Origin: Paracidovorax wautersii
GTDB lineage: Bacteria; Pseudomonadota; Gammaproteobacteria; Burkholderiales; Burkholderiaceae_C
DNA: 64,000 nt
Reading direction: 5' to 3'
Assembly (NCBI RefSeq): GCF_031453675.1
Contig: NZ_JAVIZX010000001.1
Coordinates: forward strand, 4,424,001 to 4,488,000
Shown piece after piece: positions 1 to 9,630 of this stretch. Within the stretch, counting starts at the first letter, position 1, and every line of letters begins with the position of its first letter. A program made the position numbers and the translations under genes. Under the pieces are notes generated by a model. That model worked only from the letters and a program-made list of their open reading frames with translations, made no database searches and was not told the origin of the DNA.

Positions 1-1
1 G

Positions 2-637
2 GATGCGGCCCGTGCGCCTGCGCCCTCTGCGCAGGCCGCCGACGGCGCTGCCTGGCCCCTGGGTCGCGCCGTGGCGCAGATCCATGGCGTCTACATCCTG
101 GCCGAGAACGCCCAGGGCCTGATCGTGGTCGACATGCATGCCGCGCACGAACGCATCGTGTACGAGCGCCTGAAAGCCCAGGTAGACGACGGCGCCCGCA
201 TCGCCAGCCAGCCGCTGCTGATCCCCGCCACCTTCGCCGCCACCCCCGAAGAAGTGGCCACGGCGGAATCGCAGGCCGACACACTCGATCTGCTGGGCCT
301 GGAGATTTCACCCTTCTCGCCCAAGACGCTGGCCGTGCGCGCCGTGCCCACCACGCTGGCCCAGGGCAACCCGGTGGAGCTGGCGCGCAGCGTGCTGGCC
401 GAGCTGGCCGCGCACGACGCCAGCACCGTGGTGCAGCGCGCGCGCAATGAGATCCTGGGCACCATGGCCTGCCACGGCGCCGTGCGCGCCAACCGCAAGC
501 TCACGCTGGACGAGATGAACGCGCTGTTGCGGCAGATGGAAGTCACCGACCGCTCCGACCAGTGCAACCACGGCCGCCCCACCTGGCGCCAGCTCAGCAT
601 GAAGGAGCTGGACGCGCTGTTCCTGCGCGGACGCTGA
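2..637 (+). CDS. mutL: DNA mismatch repair protein MutL, C-terminal part (5' truncated by window edge)
   Basis: MutL couples mismatch recognition by MutS to strand incision. Only the last ~211 codons are present; the reading frame is already open at base 2, so the ATPase domain lies outside the window. Visible is the end of the Pro/Ala-rich linker followed by the C-terminal dimerisation domain. It carries the endonuclease-type metal motif as DMHAAHERIVYE (Met where many homologues have Gln), CHGAVRANRKL, and the terminal CNHGRPTW motif corresponding to C-P/S-H-G-R-P. These three motifs in this order make the assignment firm. The presence of the metal motif suggests a nicking-competent MutL, unlike the E. 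coli type; that functional point is inference. Confidence 0.95.
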   Translation, partial: DAARAPAPSAQAADGAAWPLGRAVAQIHGVYILAENAQGLIVVDMHAAHERIVYERLKAQVDDGARIASQPLLIPATFAATPEEVATAESQADTLDLLGLEISPFSPKTLAVRAVPTTLAQGNPVELARSVLAELAAHDASTVVQRARNEILGTMACHGAVRANRKLTLDEMNALLRQMEVTDRSDQCNHGRPTWRQLSMKELDALFLRGR

Positions 638-764
638 GGCCTACCAGCCTCCTTCGACGGCAGCCGTTGCTCGTGCCAGGATCTGTGCGATCACGGGAAA
701 CGTCTGCAGCGCCACCAGCACCAACGGTCCATGGTCTACAGCGGCGCCACCCGTCAGACGGCCG

Positions 765-893
765 CGGAGCAGGCCATCCCAGCAAACGCCGTGGAACCGG
801 CTTCGCCGGGCCACTGGCGTTGTCCCCCTTCCCGCCCCGCGCAGCGGGGCGAGAGAAGGGGGAAGGCGCGCAGCGCCTCAGGGGGAAGCTCCC
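765..893 (-). repeat. Repeat family 2, copy A (about 130 bp, abuts a 3' gene end)
   Basis: This stretch is clearly related base by base to 7299-7407. Shared blocks include GGAGCAGGCCA, CGGCTT/GGGCTT, CCCCCTTCCC, GAGAGAAGGGGGAAG and CTCAGGGGGA. It contains nested inverted repeats (CCCCGC/GCGGGG and GGCGCG/CGCC types). It ends only a few bases before the stop codon of the minus-strand Bug receptor at 897, so it would form the 3' untranslated region and possibly the terminator of that transcript. The remaining space after mutL (638-764) shows nothing recognisable. Confidence 0.7.
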
Positions 894-896
894 CAA

Positions 897-1919
897 TCAC
901 TCGCGCACCTTGGCGAACTGCGCCAGCTTCTCGTACTTCACCGTTTCCTCGCCGATGAAGCGCGCCAGGTCTTCACGGCCGGTGGCAGGCACCATGCCGG
1001 CGTCTTCCAGCTTCTTGCGCACGGCAGGGTCGCGCAGCGTGTCCTGCAGCGCGGCGGACAGGCGCTGCGCGATCTCGGGCGGCAGGCCGCGCGGCGCCAT
1101 CAGCGCGAACCAGCCCACCAGCTCATAGCCCTTGAGCTGAGGGTGCTCGGCCATGGCGGGCACCTGCGGCAACGCGGCGATGCGCTGCGCGCTGGTGGCG
1201 GCCAGCGGCACGATGCGCCCGCTCTGGATGAACGGGATGGCCGCCGTGGGCGACAGCACGGCCAGGTCGAGGCTGCCGCCCGCCAGGTCGCTGGTGAGCG
1301 GCGCCACGCCGCGGTAGGGAATGTGCGCCATGAACACGCCGGCGCGCTGCTTGAACAGCTCGCCCGCGAAGTGCAGCGTCGAGCCCACGCCCGAGCTGCC
1401 GTAGCTGTACTTGCCCGGGTTGCGGCGCGCCAGCTCGACGAACTCCGCCAGGTTCTTCACCCCCAGCCGGGGGCCGGCGGCCAGCACCAGCGGGCTGGTG
1501 GCCACCAGGCCGATGGGTGCGAAGTCCTTGCGCCCGTCGTACTTCTGCGCCGGGTTCACCAGCCGCGTGGCCACCAGCTCGTTGCTGGAGCCCACCAGCA
1601 GCGTGTAGCCGTCGGCCGGGGCCGTTGCCACGCGCTGCGCGGCGATCGCGCCGGCTGCGCCGCCCTGGTTGTCGACCACGACCACGCCCTTCATGCGCGC
1701 GGCCATGGCATCGCCCACCACGCGGCCGACCAGGTCCACCGAACCACCGGCCGGGTAACCGATGACGAACTTCACCGGCTTGGTGGGGTAGTCGGCCTGC
1801 GCGGCGGCCGGGCCGGCGGCGGCGGCCGCCAAGGTGAGGGCCAGCACCATCCCCAGGGTGTTGCGGCGGCGCAGGCGGGCGGTGGCGGAGCGGGCGAAGG
1901 CAGAGGTCATGGTGTGCAT
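897..1919 (-). CDS. Tripartite tricarboxylate transporter substrate-binding protein (Bug family)
   Basis: A 340-aa periplasmic solute receptor of the Bug/TctC family. It has an N-terminal basic segment, a hydrophobic Ala-rich signal peptide ending near AAAQA at about residue 41, then the family hallmark YPTKPVKFVIGYPAGGSVDLVGR, a ligand-pocket segment, and SNELVATRLVNP. Start choice is ATG 1919; an in-frame ATG at 1910 is an alternative. The gene begins 8 bases after the stop of the M20 amidohydrolase on the same strand, so the two are probably co-transcribed. The receptor may deliver the substrate or product of that hydrolase. No TctA/TctB membrane genes are nearby, as is common for the expanded Bug family in betaproteobacteria. 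The ligand cannot be read from sequence. Confidence 0.9.
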   Translation of the reverse strand: MHTMTSAFARSATARLRRRNTLGMVLALTLAAAAAGPAAAQADYPTKPVKFVIGYPAGGSVDLVGRVVGDAMAARMKGVVVVDNQGGAAGAIAAQRVATAPADGYTLLVGSSNELVATRLVNPAQKYDGRKDFAPIGLVATSPLVLAAGPRLGVKNLAEFVELARRNPGKYSYGSSGVGSTLHFAGELFKQRAGVFMAHIPYRGVAPLTSDLAGGSLDLAVLSPTAAIPFIQSGRIVPLAATSAQRIAALPQVPAMAEHPQLKGYELVGWFALMAPRGLPPEIAQRLSAALQDTLRDPAVRKKLEDAGMVPATGREDLARFIGEETVKYEKLAQFAKVRE

Positions 1920-1927
1920 GGGATGGG

Positions 1928-3133
1928 TCAGAGCGGTGCGGGGGACAGGAAGCGCTCGGCCAGCTTCACCCAGTAGGTGGCGGCCAGCGGCAGGATGCGG
2001 TCGTTGAAGTCGTAGCCCGGGTTGTGCACCATGCAGCCACCGGTGCCGTGCGTGTCGCCCACGCCGTTGCCCACGATGAGGTAGCTGCCGGGACAGGCCT
2101 CCAGCATGAAAGAGAAATCCTCGCTGCCGGTGAGCGGCTGGAGCCCGGGAATGACGCCCTCCTGGCCCAGCCAGTCCAGAGCCACCTGCCGCGCGAACGC
2201 CGTACTCGCCGGGTCGTTCACCAGCGCGGGGTAGCGCCAGCGGTATTCCACCTGCGCTTCGGCGCCCAGCGTGGCGGCCTGGGCCTTGGCCAGTTCGGTG
2301 ATGCGCTCGCGCAGCAGGGCGCGCACGTCGGGCCGGTAGGCGCGCACGGACAGGCGCAGCTCCACCGCATCGGGAATCACGTTGGGCGCATCGCCTGCAT
2401 GGATGGCGCCGACCGTCACCACCGCCATGTCGCGCGGGTCGACGTTGCGCGACACCACCGTCTGCAGGGCCAGGATGAGGTGCGCCGCGGCCACCACCGG
2501 GTCGGCAGACAGATGCGGCGCCGAGCCGTGGCCGCCCTTGCCGCGCACGGTGATGATCACCGTGTCCGACGACGCCATGAACGAGCCGGGCAGGAAGCCG
2601 AACTGCCCGGCGGGAAAACCCGGCATGTTGTGCAGCGCAAAGACCGCGTCGCAGGGAAAGCGCTCGAACAGGCCGTCCTCGACCATCTTGCGCCCCCCGC
2701 CCAGGCCTTCCTCGGCCGGCTGGAAGATCAGGTGCAGCGTGCCGTCGAAGGCCCGCGTCTGCGCCAGGTGCTGCGCCGCCGCCAGCAGGATGGCGGTGTG
2801 CCCGTCATGCCCGCAGGCGTGCATCTTGCCGGGTTGCCGGCTGGCGTAGGGCAGGCCGGTGGCCTCCTGGATGGGCAGGGCGTCCATGTCGGCGCGCAGG
2901 CCCAGCCGGCGCGGGCCCTGCCCCACGCGCAGCGTGCCGACCACCCCCGTGCCGCCCAGGCCCCGGTGCACCTCGTAGCCCCAGCCCTGCAGCCGTTCGG
3001 CCACCAGATCGCTGGTGGCGAACTCTTCGAAGGCCAGCTCGGGATGGGCATGGATCTGGTGGCGCAGGGCCACCATCTCGGCTTCCGTGGCCCGGATGCC
3101 GGGCAGGACGGGGTCGTGTCGGATGTCGCTCAT
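1928..3133 (-). CDS. M20 family amidohydrolase (hippurate hydrolase/aminoacylase type)
   Basis: A 401-aa zinc peptidase-like amidohydrolase that would cleave N-acyl amino acids or related amides. Visible motifs are [10 protein letters not shown] near the N-terminus, [13 protein letters not shown], the metal-binding [10 protein letters not shown] at about residue 105, [11 protein letters not shown] with the catalytic/metal Glu pair, the dimerisation-domain segment [18 protein letters not shown], and [10 protein letters not shown] near the C-terminus. All are in family order. I start at ATG 3133 (MSDIRHDP), because the upstream extension lacks family similarity and would enter the divergent promoter region. 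It forms a two-gene operon with the Bug receptor, with a LysR gene divergently placed upstream. The substrate is unknown. Confidence 0.92.
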   Translation of the reverse strand: MSDIRHDPVLPGIRATEAEMVALRHQIHAHPELAFEEFATSDLVAERLQGWGYEVHRGLGGTGVVGTLRVGQGPRRLGLRADMDALPIQEATGLPYASRQPGKMHACGHDGHTAILLAAAQHLAQTRAFDGTLHLIFQPAEEGLGGGRKMVEDGLFERFPCDAVFALHNMPGFPAGQFGFLPGSFMASSDTVIITVRGKGGHGSAPHLSADPVVAAAHLILALQTVVSRNVDPRDMAVVTVGAIHAGDAPNVIPDAVELRLSVRAYRPDVRALLRERITELAKAQAATLGAEAQVEYRWRYPALVNDPASTAFARQVALDWLGQEGVIPGLQPLTGSEDFSFMLEACPGSYLIVGNGVGDTHGTGGCMVHNPGYDFNDRILPLAATYWVKLAERFLSPAPL

Positions 3134-3136
3134 GCC

Positions 3137-3151
3137 GTTCAGTCTAGGAAC
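3137..3151. promoter_or_regulatory. Candidate LysR-type operator between divergent genes
   Basis: The 15 bases GTTCAGTCTAGGAAC form a dyad, GTTC-N7-GAAC, that also satisfies the LysR-box pattern T-N11-A. It lies 3 bases upstream of the amidohydrolase start and in the intergenic region shared with the LysR gene at 3285. The position, nearly on the start codon, is closer than usual for an activation site, so it could be a repression site or a chance dyad. Confidence 0.35.
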
Positions 3152-3284
3152 GCCGTACCCGCCGCAGAAGACCACCGCCGCTTGCCCCGCCAAGCCCTAC
3201 CATGCGGCCTTCGCCGCCGCCTTCGGCATGAACCGTGCAACGCCCCCCGCGCCCATGACCACGCTCCCTACCGCCCCTGCGCAG

Positions 3285-4241
3285 ATGAAGCTTCACCAGA
3301 TCCGCTACCTGGTGGCGGTGGCGGGCTGCGGCAGCGTGCGGGCGGCGGCGCGCTCGCTGGGGGTGACGCAGGCCGCCGTCACGCAGGGCCTGCGGGAGCT
3401 GGAGAGCGCCCACCGCCTGCCGCTGTTCGAGCGGCAGAGCAGCGGCATGGTGCTGGCCCCGGCCGGCCGCGCGCTACTGCGCCACGCCCAGCTCATCACC
3501 GGCCAGATCGAACAGGCCGAGGCCGAAATGGCGCAGCTGCGCGGGTCGCAGACGGCGACGCGGCTGTCGGTGGCTGTCACGCCGTGGATCGCCCAGAGCC
3601 TGTTGCCCCACGTGCTGCAGTCGTTCCGGCACGAGCTGCCCGAGGTGCAGCTCGAACTGTTCGAAGGGCTGTCTGCCGTGGCGCACCCGCGCCTGCGGGA
3701 AGGCTCACTGGACCTGCTCATCGGCCGGGTGCCCTCCGACAGTACGCAGGGCGACCTGCATGCCACGCCGCTGTTCCGCTACGAGACGGCGGTGGTCACG
3801 CGCATCGGCCACCCTCTGGCGCAGGCGCGTTCGATGGCCGAGCTGATGGAGTGCGACTGGCTGATCAACTACGCGCCGCAGGAAGAGGCCGCCCTGCTGG
3901 AGCGGCTGTTCCTGCGGCATGGCCTGCCCGTGCCGGCCCGGCACATCCACCTGGTGCATTCGGCCTCGCTGCTGCTGCACCTGGTGGAGCACAGCGACAT
4001 GGTCTCGTTCTGCCCCTGGCCGCTGATCGAGACCGAAGGCCCGCACGGCCGGCTGGTGCCGCTGCGCCTGCGTGAGACCTTCGACCCGCACACCGTGGGC
4101 GTGGTGCAGCGGGGCCACGGCGCCCTGCCCTGGGCGGCGCAGCGCTTCGTGCACCACCTGCAGGCGCAGGTGCAGGCCTGCCGCCACACCAGCGATCCGC
4201 TGCTGCAGCGGGTCTTCCGCTCCATCGACGTGCTGGCGTAG
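3285..4241 (+). CDS. LysR family transcriptional regulator
   Basis: A 318-aa LysR regulator: residues 1-60 form the winged helix-turn-helix (MKLHQIRYLVAVAGCGSVRAA, then SLGVTQAAVTQGLRELE). It is followed by a linker helix and a periplasmic-binding-like effector domain from about residue 90 (RLSVAVTPWIAQSLLPHVL onward). I place the start at ATG 3285, where family similarity begins; in-frame ATGs at 3228 and 3255 would add 10-19 low-complexity residues. The gene is divergent from the amidohydrolase/Bug operon and is therefore its most likely regulator. The inducer is unknown. It converges with the glycerophosphodiesterase gene that ends at 4288. Confidence 0.92.
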   Translation: MKLHQIRYLVAVAGCGSVRAAARSLGVTQAAVTQGLRELESAHRLPLFERQSSGMVLAPAGRALLRHAQLITGQIEQAEAEMAQLRGSQTATRLSVAVTPWIAQSLLPHVLQSFRHELPEVQLELFEGLSAVAHPRLREGSLDLLIGRVPSDSTQGDLHATPLFRYETAVVTRIGHPLAQARSMAELMECDWLINYAPQEEAALLERLFLRHGLPVPARHIHLVHSASLLLHLVEHSDMVSFCPWPLIETEGPHGRLVPLRLRETFDPHTVGVVQRGHGALPWAAQRFVHHLQAQVQACRHTSDPLLQRVFRSIDVLA

Positions 4242-4287
4242 CGCGGAAGCGGCCGTGTGCCGCGGCACCGCCCGCGGCGCCTCCCGC

Positions 4288-5457
4288 TCAGTTGTCGCGC
4301 GCGGCCTTGGCCTGGTCGGGGAAGTCCGAGAACACGCCGTCCACGCCCAGGTCGTAGAAGCGCCTGTATTCCGCCCTGGGGTCGCCACGGAAGTCCGACG
4401 TGAGCCGCTTGGCCTCGCTGCGGAAGGTGTAGGGGTGCACGAACAGGCCGGCCCTGTGCGCGTCGGACACCACGGAGGTGGGGGACATCAGCACACGGTC
4501 GCGCTCGTCGATCAGGCCGTCGCCGTTCAGATCGTCCGGCTTGCCATCGTTGTTGGCGTCTACCTGCCGGGACGGAATCAGGTAGGGCTTCCACGGCCCC
4601 ACGCCATCGGCATAGGTCTTCACTTCCCGCAGGCCATCGGGCGTGAGCAGGCTGGCGAAGGTGCGCCGGTCGCCGGCCACGGCGAAGTCGTACGGCCGGT
4701 CGTAGGGCGCCGTCAGGTCGATGCTGCCGTCGGCCTTCACATCGTTGGCATCCACCAGCTGCACCAAGCGCAGCTGCGTCTTGGTGCGCAGGTACTTCAG
4801 GTTGGAGACCTCGAAGGACTGCACGATGGCCGGCGAGTTCTTGGCGGTGTAGCCGTATGCCGCCAGCGTGTCGAGCAGGCGGTCTTCCAGCCGCAGTCCG
4901 AGGTTCACGTGGTAGGTGGGATGCTTGGTCTCGATGTACACGCCCACGGTGCGGCCCGCACGCGCGCCCTCACTGCGGGCGAGGTCGATCACCTCGTTCA
5001 GCGTGGGGATCTGGAACCGCCCATTGAAGGACTGGTCACGGTCCGCCAGCGGCTGCACGGCGCGCAGGGTCTTGATCTCGGCCAGGGTGAAGTCGGAAGC
5101 GAACCAGCCTTCTTCCGCCACGCCATCGACCACCTTGGTGGTCTTGCGGCTGGCGAACTCGGGGCGCTGGGACACGTCGGTAGTGGTGGTGATGTTGGGC
5201 TCGTGGCGGGCGATCAGCACGCCGTCCCGGGTGGCCACCAGGTCGGGCTCGATGAAGTCGGCGCCCATCTCGATGGCACGGCGGTAGCCCTCCAGCGTGT
5301 GGTCCGGCAGGTAGCCGGCGGCACCGCGGTGCCCGATGACCAGCGGCTTGCTGCCGTCGAGCGTGGGGTAGCCGCCATCGTCATTGCCTCCGCAGGCCGC
5401 CAGCAGGCCCGCTGCCGTCAGGGCCATGGCGGCCGTCGTCGCACGGTTCATTCGCAT
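4288..5457 (-). CDS. Glycerophosphodiester phosphodiesterase, predicted lipoprotein
   Basis: A 389-aa GlpQ/UgpQ-type enzyme hydrolysing glycerophosphodiesters to glycerol-3-phosphate and an alcohol. The N-terminus is a lipoprotein signal with lipobox LLAAC at about residues 18-22, so it is probably membrane-anchored in the periplasm. Catalytic motifs are [39 protein letters not shown] and YIETKHP. At about residues 300-320 it carries two acidic EF-hand-like loops, [10 protein letters not shown] and [12 protein letters not shown], embedded in the barrel. ATG 5457 is chosen because GAGAGG lies about 8 bases upstream; a GTG at 5466 is the longer alternative. Confidence 0.9.
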   Translation of the reverse strand: MRMNRATTAAMALTAAGLLAACGGNDDGGYPTLDGSKPLVIGHRGAAGYLPDHTLEGYRRAIEMGADFIEPDLVATRDGVLIARHEPNITTTTDVSQRPEFASRKTTKVVDGVAEEGWFASDFTLAEIKTLRAVQPLADRDQSFNGRFQIPTLNEVIDLARSEGARAGRTVGVYIETKHPTYHVNLGLRLEDRLLDTLAAYGYTAKNSPAIVQSFEVSNLKYLRTKTQLRLVQLVDANDVKADGSIDLTAPYDRPYDFAVAGDRRTFASLLTPDGLREVKTYADGVGPWKPYLIPSRQVDANNDGKPDDLNGDGLIDERDRVLMSPTSVVSDAHRAGLFVHPYTFRSEAKRLTSDFRGDPRAEYRRFYDLGVDGVFSDFPDQAKAARDN

Positions 5458-5529
5458 CGTTGTCACCTCTCGCTATGGAACAAAACAGGTGCCGACTGTG
5501 CGACGGGCGCGTGACATCCACAAGTCACG

Positions 5530-5637
5530 AATGCACCAATGCAGCGCAACTAGAGGCACCAAAACAAGGCAATCCCTTGTCAAAACCGGGATTCGATCCT
5601 CCATTTGGTGCATTACGCCATACCGGTTCGACATAAT
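5530..5637 (+). promoter_or_regulatory. gdhA upstream region with GCACCAA half-sites and a possible -10
   Basis: A perfect 10-bp inverted repeat is present: AATGCACCAA at 5530-5539 and TTGGTGCATT at 5605-5614. A third GCACCAA lies at 5556-5562. The half-sites resemble those described for NtrC (TGCACC / GGTGCA), which would suit a nitrogen-assimilation gene, but the arms are too far apart for one NtrC dimer. A -10-like CATAAT is at 5632-5637. A smaller dyad AATCCC/GGGATT lies between the arms. Regulation by a nitrogen regulator is inference. Confidence 0.35.
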
Positions 5638-5686
5638 GATCACGCATCCGCCTTCTAGCCCTTTGCACTGAAAGCCCGCTTTCCTC

Positions 5687-7030
<1,344 letters not shown>

Positions 7031-7085
7031 GCCCAATCCGCTGCCAGCGCTTGAGTATCAAGCGCTGGCAGCTATGAAATTAGTA
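7031..7085 (-). repeat. Repeat family 1 copy: perfect 15-bp-stem palindrome behind gdhA
   Basis: Bases 7040-7054 and 7058-7072 are perfect reverse complements with a 3-base loop. Read on the minus strand it gives the family order: AT-rich lead-in, AGCTG, GCGCTT, short loop, AAGCGC, TGG. The strong stem directly behind gdhA could act as a 3' stabiliser or terminator, although the T-tract is weak (TATGAAATT). Confidence 0.8.
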
Positions 7086-7193
7086 CCCCAAGGCGGACGG
7101 GTGCGTGCTCGGTGATCGGGCGTCTGGCATGCGGCTCAGCCAGCCATCGGTTGCCTTCCCTGCTACCGCACCCGGGCAAGCGACACAGGCAAT

Positions 7194-7256
7194 CTCAAGC
7201 CCCATCGGCCTCCAGCGCTTATCTGGCGAGCACAACCAGCTATCAAATATGGAGCA
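7194..7256 (-). repeat. Repeat family 1 copy, diverged
   Basis: On the minus strand this reads TATTTGATAGCTGG, a diverged left arm, then AAGCGCTGGAGGCC. This matches the family layout although the left GCGCTT arm has decayed. It lies in the 380-base gap between gdhA and the LysE-type gene; the rest of that gap holds only repeat copies. Confidence 0.65.
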
Positions 7257-7298
7257 ATAGGCCACCGCCCAGCTGCCTCCCACCTCGAAAGGCCACGG

Positions 7299-7407
7299 AG
7301 CAGGCCACGCCAGTGCACCCGCGGAACGGGCTTTGCCCGGCCGCTGGGTGCGTCCCCCTTCCCGGCGCAGCCGAGAGAAGGGGGAAGCGGCGCAGCCGCT
7401 CAGGGGG
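7299..7407 (-). repeat. Repeat family 2, copy B
   Basis: Homologous to 765-893, with the same ordered blocks (GGAGCAGGCCA, GCGGAACGGGCTTTGCC, CCCCCTTCCC, GAGAGAAGGGGGAAG, CTCAGGGGGATG). As in copy A, the element ends within a few bases of the stop codon of a minus-strand gene, here the LysE-type exporter at 7411. The shared position relative to gene ends suggests a role as 3' UTR or terminator, or insertion preference. Confidence 0.7.
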
Positions 7408-7410
7408 ATG

Positions 7411-8058
7411 TCACCTATTCGCCGCCAACAGCAAGCCGCCCGCGCCCATGAAGAACCCGCCGGTGGCCTTGTTCAGGCGCACCACGCCCCGCTGCGTGCG
7501 GATGACGCGCCGGATCTGCCGGCCGCAGGTGGCGTACACGGCCGTGGAGACGAACTCGGCCAGCAGGTAGACGGACCCCAGCACCAGGAACTGCCGCGCC
7601 GCAGGCTGCGCCGGGTCGATGAACTGCGGAAAGACGGCCGCGAACAGGATGACGGCCTTGGGGTTGGTGATGCCGAGCAAAAACTCCTGCGCGACCAGGC
7701 TGCGCAGCCTGACGGGTTCGCGCGACGGCACGGGCTCGGCGCCTTCGATCAGTTCCAGCCCGCCGAACTCCCGGCTGCGCCAGGCGCGCCAGCCCAGCCA
7801 GAACAGGTAGGCCGCCCCGATCCACTTCACCGCGGTAAAGGCCGCCTCGGACGCCAGCAGCATGGCGCCCAGGCCCACGGCCGAGATCGTCAGGAAGATC
7901 GCGAACGCTGCCGCGCGGCCGACGGTGGCGAGCATGGCCGTCCCCACGCCGGCGCGTATGCCGTTGTTGAGGCCGCAGAAGTTGTTGGGGCCGGGCGTCA
8001 GCGCGATGGCGACGGCCACCGGGGCAAAGAGAAGGGCATCCACAGACACGCTCCACAC
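7411..8058 (-). CDS. LysE/RhtB family amino acid exporter
   Basis: A 215-aa inner-membrane efflux protein with about six hydrophobic segments. The N-terminal family signature is PVAVAIALTPGPNNFCGLNNGIRAG, which corresponds to the LysE/RhtB P-G-P-N motif, and a second hallmark is the loop LGITNPKAVILFAAVFPQFIDP. The length is typical (~205-215 aa). The start is GTG 8058; an in-frame GTG at 8043 (V6) is also possible. Substrate (basic amino acid, homoserine/threonine or cysteine type) cannot be told. It is transcribed alone, with a family 2 repeat at its 3' end. Confidence 0.9.
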   Translation of the reverse strand: MWSVSVDALLFAPVAVAIALTPGPNNFCGLNNGIRAGVGTAMLATVGRAAAFAIFLTISAVGLGAMLLASEAAFTAVKWIGAAYLFWLGWRAWRSREFGGLELIEGAEPVPSREPVRLRSLVAQEFLLGITNPKAVILFAAVFPQFIDPAQPAARQFLVLGSVYLLAEFVSTAVYATCGRQIRRVIRTQRGVVRLNKATGGFFMGAGGLLLAANR

Positions 8059-8285
8059 AGGAAAGCCAAGGGAGGGGCAGTGTAGAGCGTTTGCAGCGCG
8101 CTGTCCCTGCGTGCGCTCTGCCCGTCTGCGCTCTGCCCGCCTGCGCTCTGCCGCCGGCGCTGGGGGAAGCCGTCAGCCCTCTGGCGCCGTCCCCGCTACG
8201 ATGCGGGATCCCCGGCGCGGCCGTGCGCAGCTGCATGGCAGGCCCGGTGGCGTCCCCTCGCCTCCCCCTGAAAGGAAAGCCGTCC

Positions 8286-8525
8286 ATGCCATGCCCCTGG
8301 TGTTCCCGCGAGATCGGCTACCTGCAGATGGGGCGCGCGCACGCTCACTGTCCCTTCTGCGAACGCAAAGCGGCCTATGCCTTCCACCTGCGCAAGGTGC
8401 TGCCCGGCTGGGGCATCACGGCACTGGCGGCGTGGCTGCTGCCCGCCGCTGCCGCACCGGTCGTGCTGGGCGCCGGCTTTGCGCTGTCGCTGCACCGGGG
8501 CATGTATCTGAAGAAATCGTATTGA
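8286..8525 (+). CDS. Small zinc-ribbon membrane protein, hypothetical
   Basis: A 79-aa protein beginning MPCPWCSREIGYLQMG, followed by HCPFCERK. Thus two CxxC pairs (CPWC and CPFC) are spaced about 18 residues apart, as in a zinc ribbon. A single hydrophobic segment follows (about residues 40-68) and a short basic tail ends GMYLKKSY. ATG 8286 is chosen because AAGGA lies about 9 bases upstream and both zinc knuckles are retained; longer in-frame starts add only low-complexity Ala/Cys-rich sequence. I do not recognise a function. It is convergent with the ABC ATPase. Confidence 0.65.
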   Translation: MPCPWCSREIGYLQMGRAHAHCPFCERKAAYAFHLRKVLPGWGITALAAWLLPAAAAPVVLGAGFALSLHRGMYLKKSY

Positions 8526-8545
8526 CCGGCCATCCGGGCCGCCGC

Positions 8546-9193
8546 TCAATCGGGCAGCACCCAGATGTCGCGCCACGGCACGCCGGGCAGCGCCTCGTAA
8601 TGCGCCACCACGATGGCCCGTCCGCCGGCGTCCGCAGCCACCTTGCCGGCCTCTTCCGCCAGGGCGTGCTGCAGGTACTGGATGGACGGCTTGTCCAGGC
8701 CCGCCACCGGCTCGTCCAGCAGCGTGAGTGCCGCGCCGCTGGCCAGCCCGGCGGCCATCAGCACCTTGCGCTGGCTGCCGGTGGAGAGCTGGTACATGGG
8801 CTTGTGCACGTGGGCCTGCAGGCCGAAGCCGTCCACATGCCGCGCCAGCGCCTCGGCATTCCACCGCGGATGGCGCTCAGGGCCTTGCGCCAGCCAGTCG
8901 GCCGCCGTGATCTCGTCCAGCCCGGCGGCGCGCGGCTCCACCCAGTACACCTGTTCCCGGTACGCCCCGCCCTGCGTCTGCAGGGGCACGCCCCGCAGCA
9001 CCAGCGTGCCGGCCTGCGGCGGCAAGGCGCCGGCCAGCAGGCGTAGCGCCGTGGTCTTGCCGGCCCCGTCACCGCCCTGCAGCAGGCTCACGCCGGGCCG
9101 CACCTGCAGGCTCAAACCCTGCAGCAGCGGGCGCCCCGGATAGGCAAAACCCAGGTCCTGCACCTGCAGAACGGTCGCATCGTTTGGGCTCAA
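8546..9193 (-). CDS. ABC transporter ATP-binding protein (orphan, short)
   Basis: A 215-aa single ATPase domain: Walker A QGGDGAGKTTALRLL at about residue 40, Walker B LTLLDEPVAGLD at about 155-165, and an H-loop region IVVAHYEALPG. The signature motif is LSTGSQRKV rather than LSGGQ, resembling CcmA-like and other short exporter ATPases. No permease gene adjoins, so its partner is unknown. The start MSPNDATVLQVQDLGF at 9193 gives a normal N-terminal beta-strand. It is divergent from the conserved hypothetical gene at 9246. Confidence 0.85.
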   Translation of the reverse strand: MSPNDATVLQVQDLGFAYPGRPLLQGLSLQVRPGVSLLQGGDGAGKTTALRLLAGALPPQAGTLVLRGVPLQTQGGAYREQVYWVEPRAAGLDEITAADWLAQGPERHPRWNAEALARHVDGFGLQAHVHKPMYQLSTGSQRKVLMAAGLASGAALTLLDEPVAGLDKPSIQYLQHALAEEAGKVAADAGGRAIVVAHYEALPGVPWRDIWVLPD

Positions 9194-9245
9194 TCTGATC
9201 TCCCTTCATTGGATGGTCTGCAAGGCCTTGCCGGACAATCGCCGC

Positions 9246-9614
9246 ATGACCTTGCACTACCTGGAATTTGACTACAGCGAGGACGCCGAGGGCACGGGCA
9301 CCTGGGACGCCATCGCCAGCGTGGGCGATGCGCACCTGCCGGCCCTGCAGGCGGAGATCGTGTCCGTGCTGGCCTGGGCCGAGGCGGAGTTTCCCGCGCA
9401 GCGCGCGCCCATCGAAGACGGGGGCCGGTGGGACTACGACCTGCAGAGCGAGCCCGAACACGTGGCGCTGCAGTCCCTGCACTATGACGCGGCCACGCGC
9501 CAGCTCGTGCCGCCGATGGCATCCGCCGGCGGCGCGCGCCACACGCTGACCCTGTCGCTCAGCGGCGATGCGGCCTTCGGCGCCGCCTTCCGCAGCCGAT
9601 TCGACCTTTCCTAG
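9246..9614 (+). CDS. Conserved hypothetical protein
   Basis: A 122-aa soluble acidic protein, beginning MTLHYLEFDYSEDAEGTGTWDA. It shows an alternating strand/helix pattern, with a tryptophan-rich centre (SVLAWAEAEF, GGRWDYDL) and a C-terminal strand HTLTLSLSGDAAFG. No signal peptide or membrane segment is visible. Start ATG 9246 is preferred over an upstream in-frame ATG because the extension has no protein-like character. It ends 16 bases before the ABC exporter, so it is probably its operon partner. I do not recognise a function. Confidence 0.7.
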   Translation: MTLHYLEFDYSEDAEGTGTWDAIASVGDAHLPALQAEIVSVLAWAEAEFPAQRAPIEDGGRWDYDLQSEPEHVALQSLHYDAATRQLVPPMASAGGARHTLTLSLSGDAAFGAAFRSRFDLS

Positions 9615-9630
9615 CCCGCTCATTTCCGCC

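Noticed and set aside
4257-4268. Perfect 12-bp palindrome GTGCCGCGGCAC between convergent genes
   Set aside because: It has no loop or T-tract and such GC palindromes are expected by chance in this composition.
5554-5575. Possible sigma-54 promoter upstream of gdhA
   Set aside because: GG and GC elements are 12 bases apart instead of the required 10, so the -24/-12 pattern fails.
7031-7410. Possible CRISPR-like or IS remnant in the repeat-dense gap after gdhA
   Set aside because: The copies belong to two dispersed repeat families, are irregularly spaced and oriented, and no transposase, target duplication or spacer regularity is seen.
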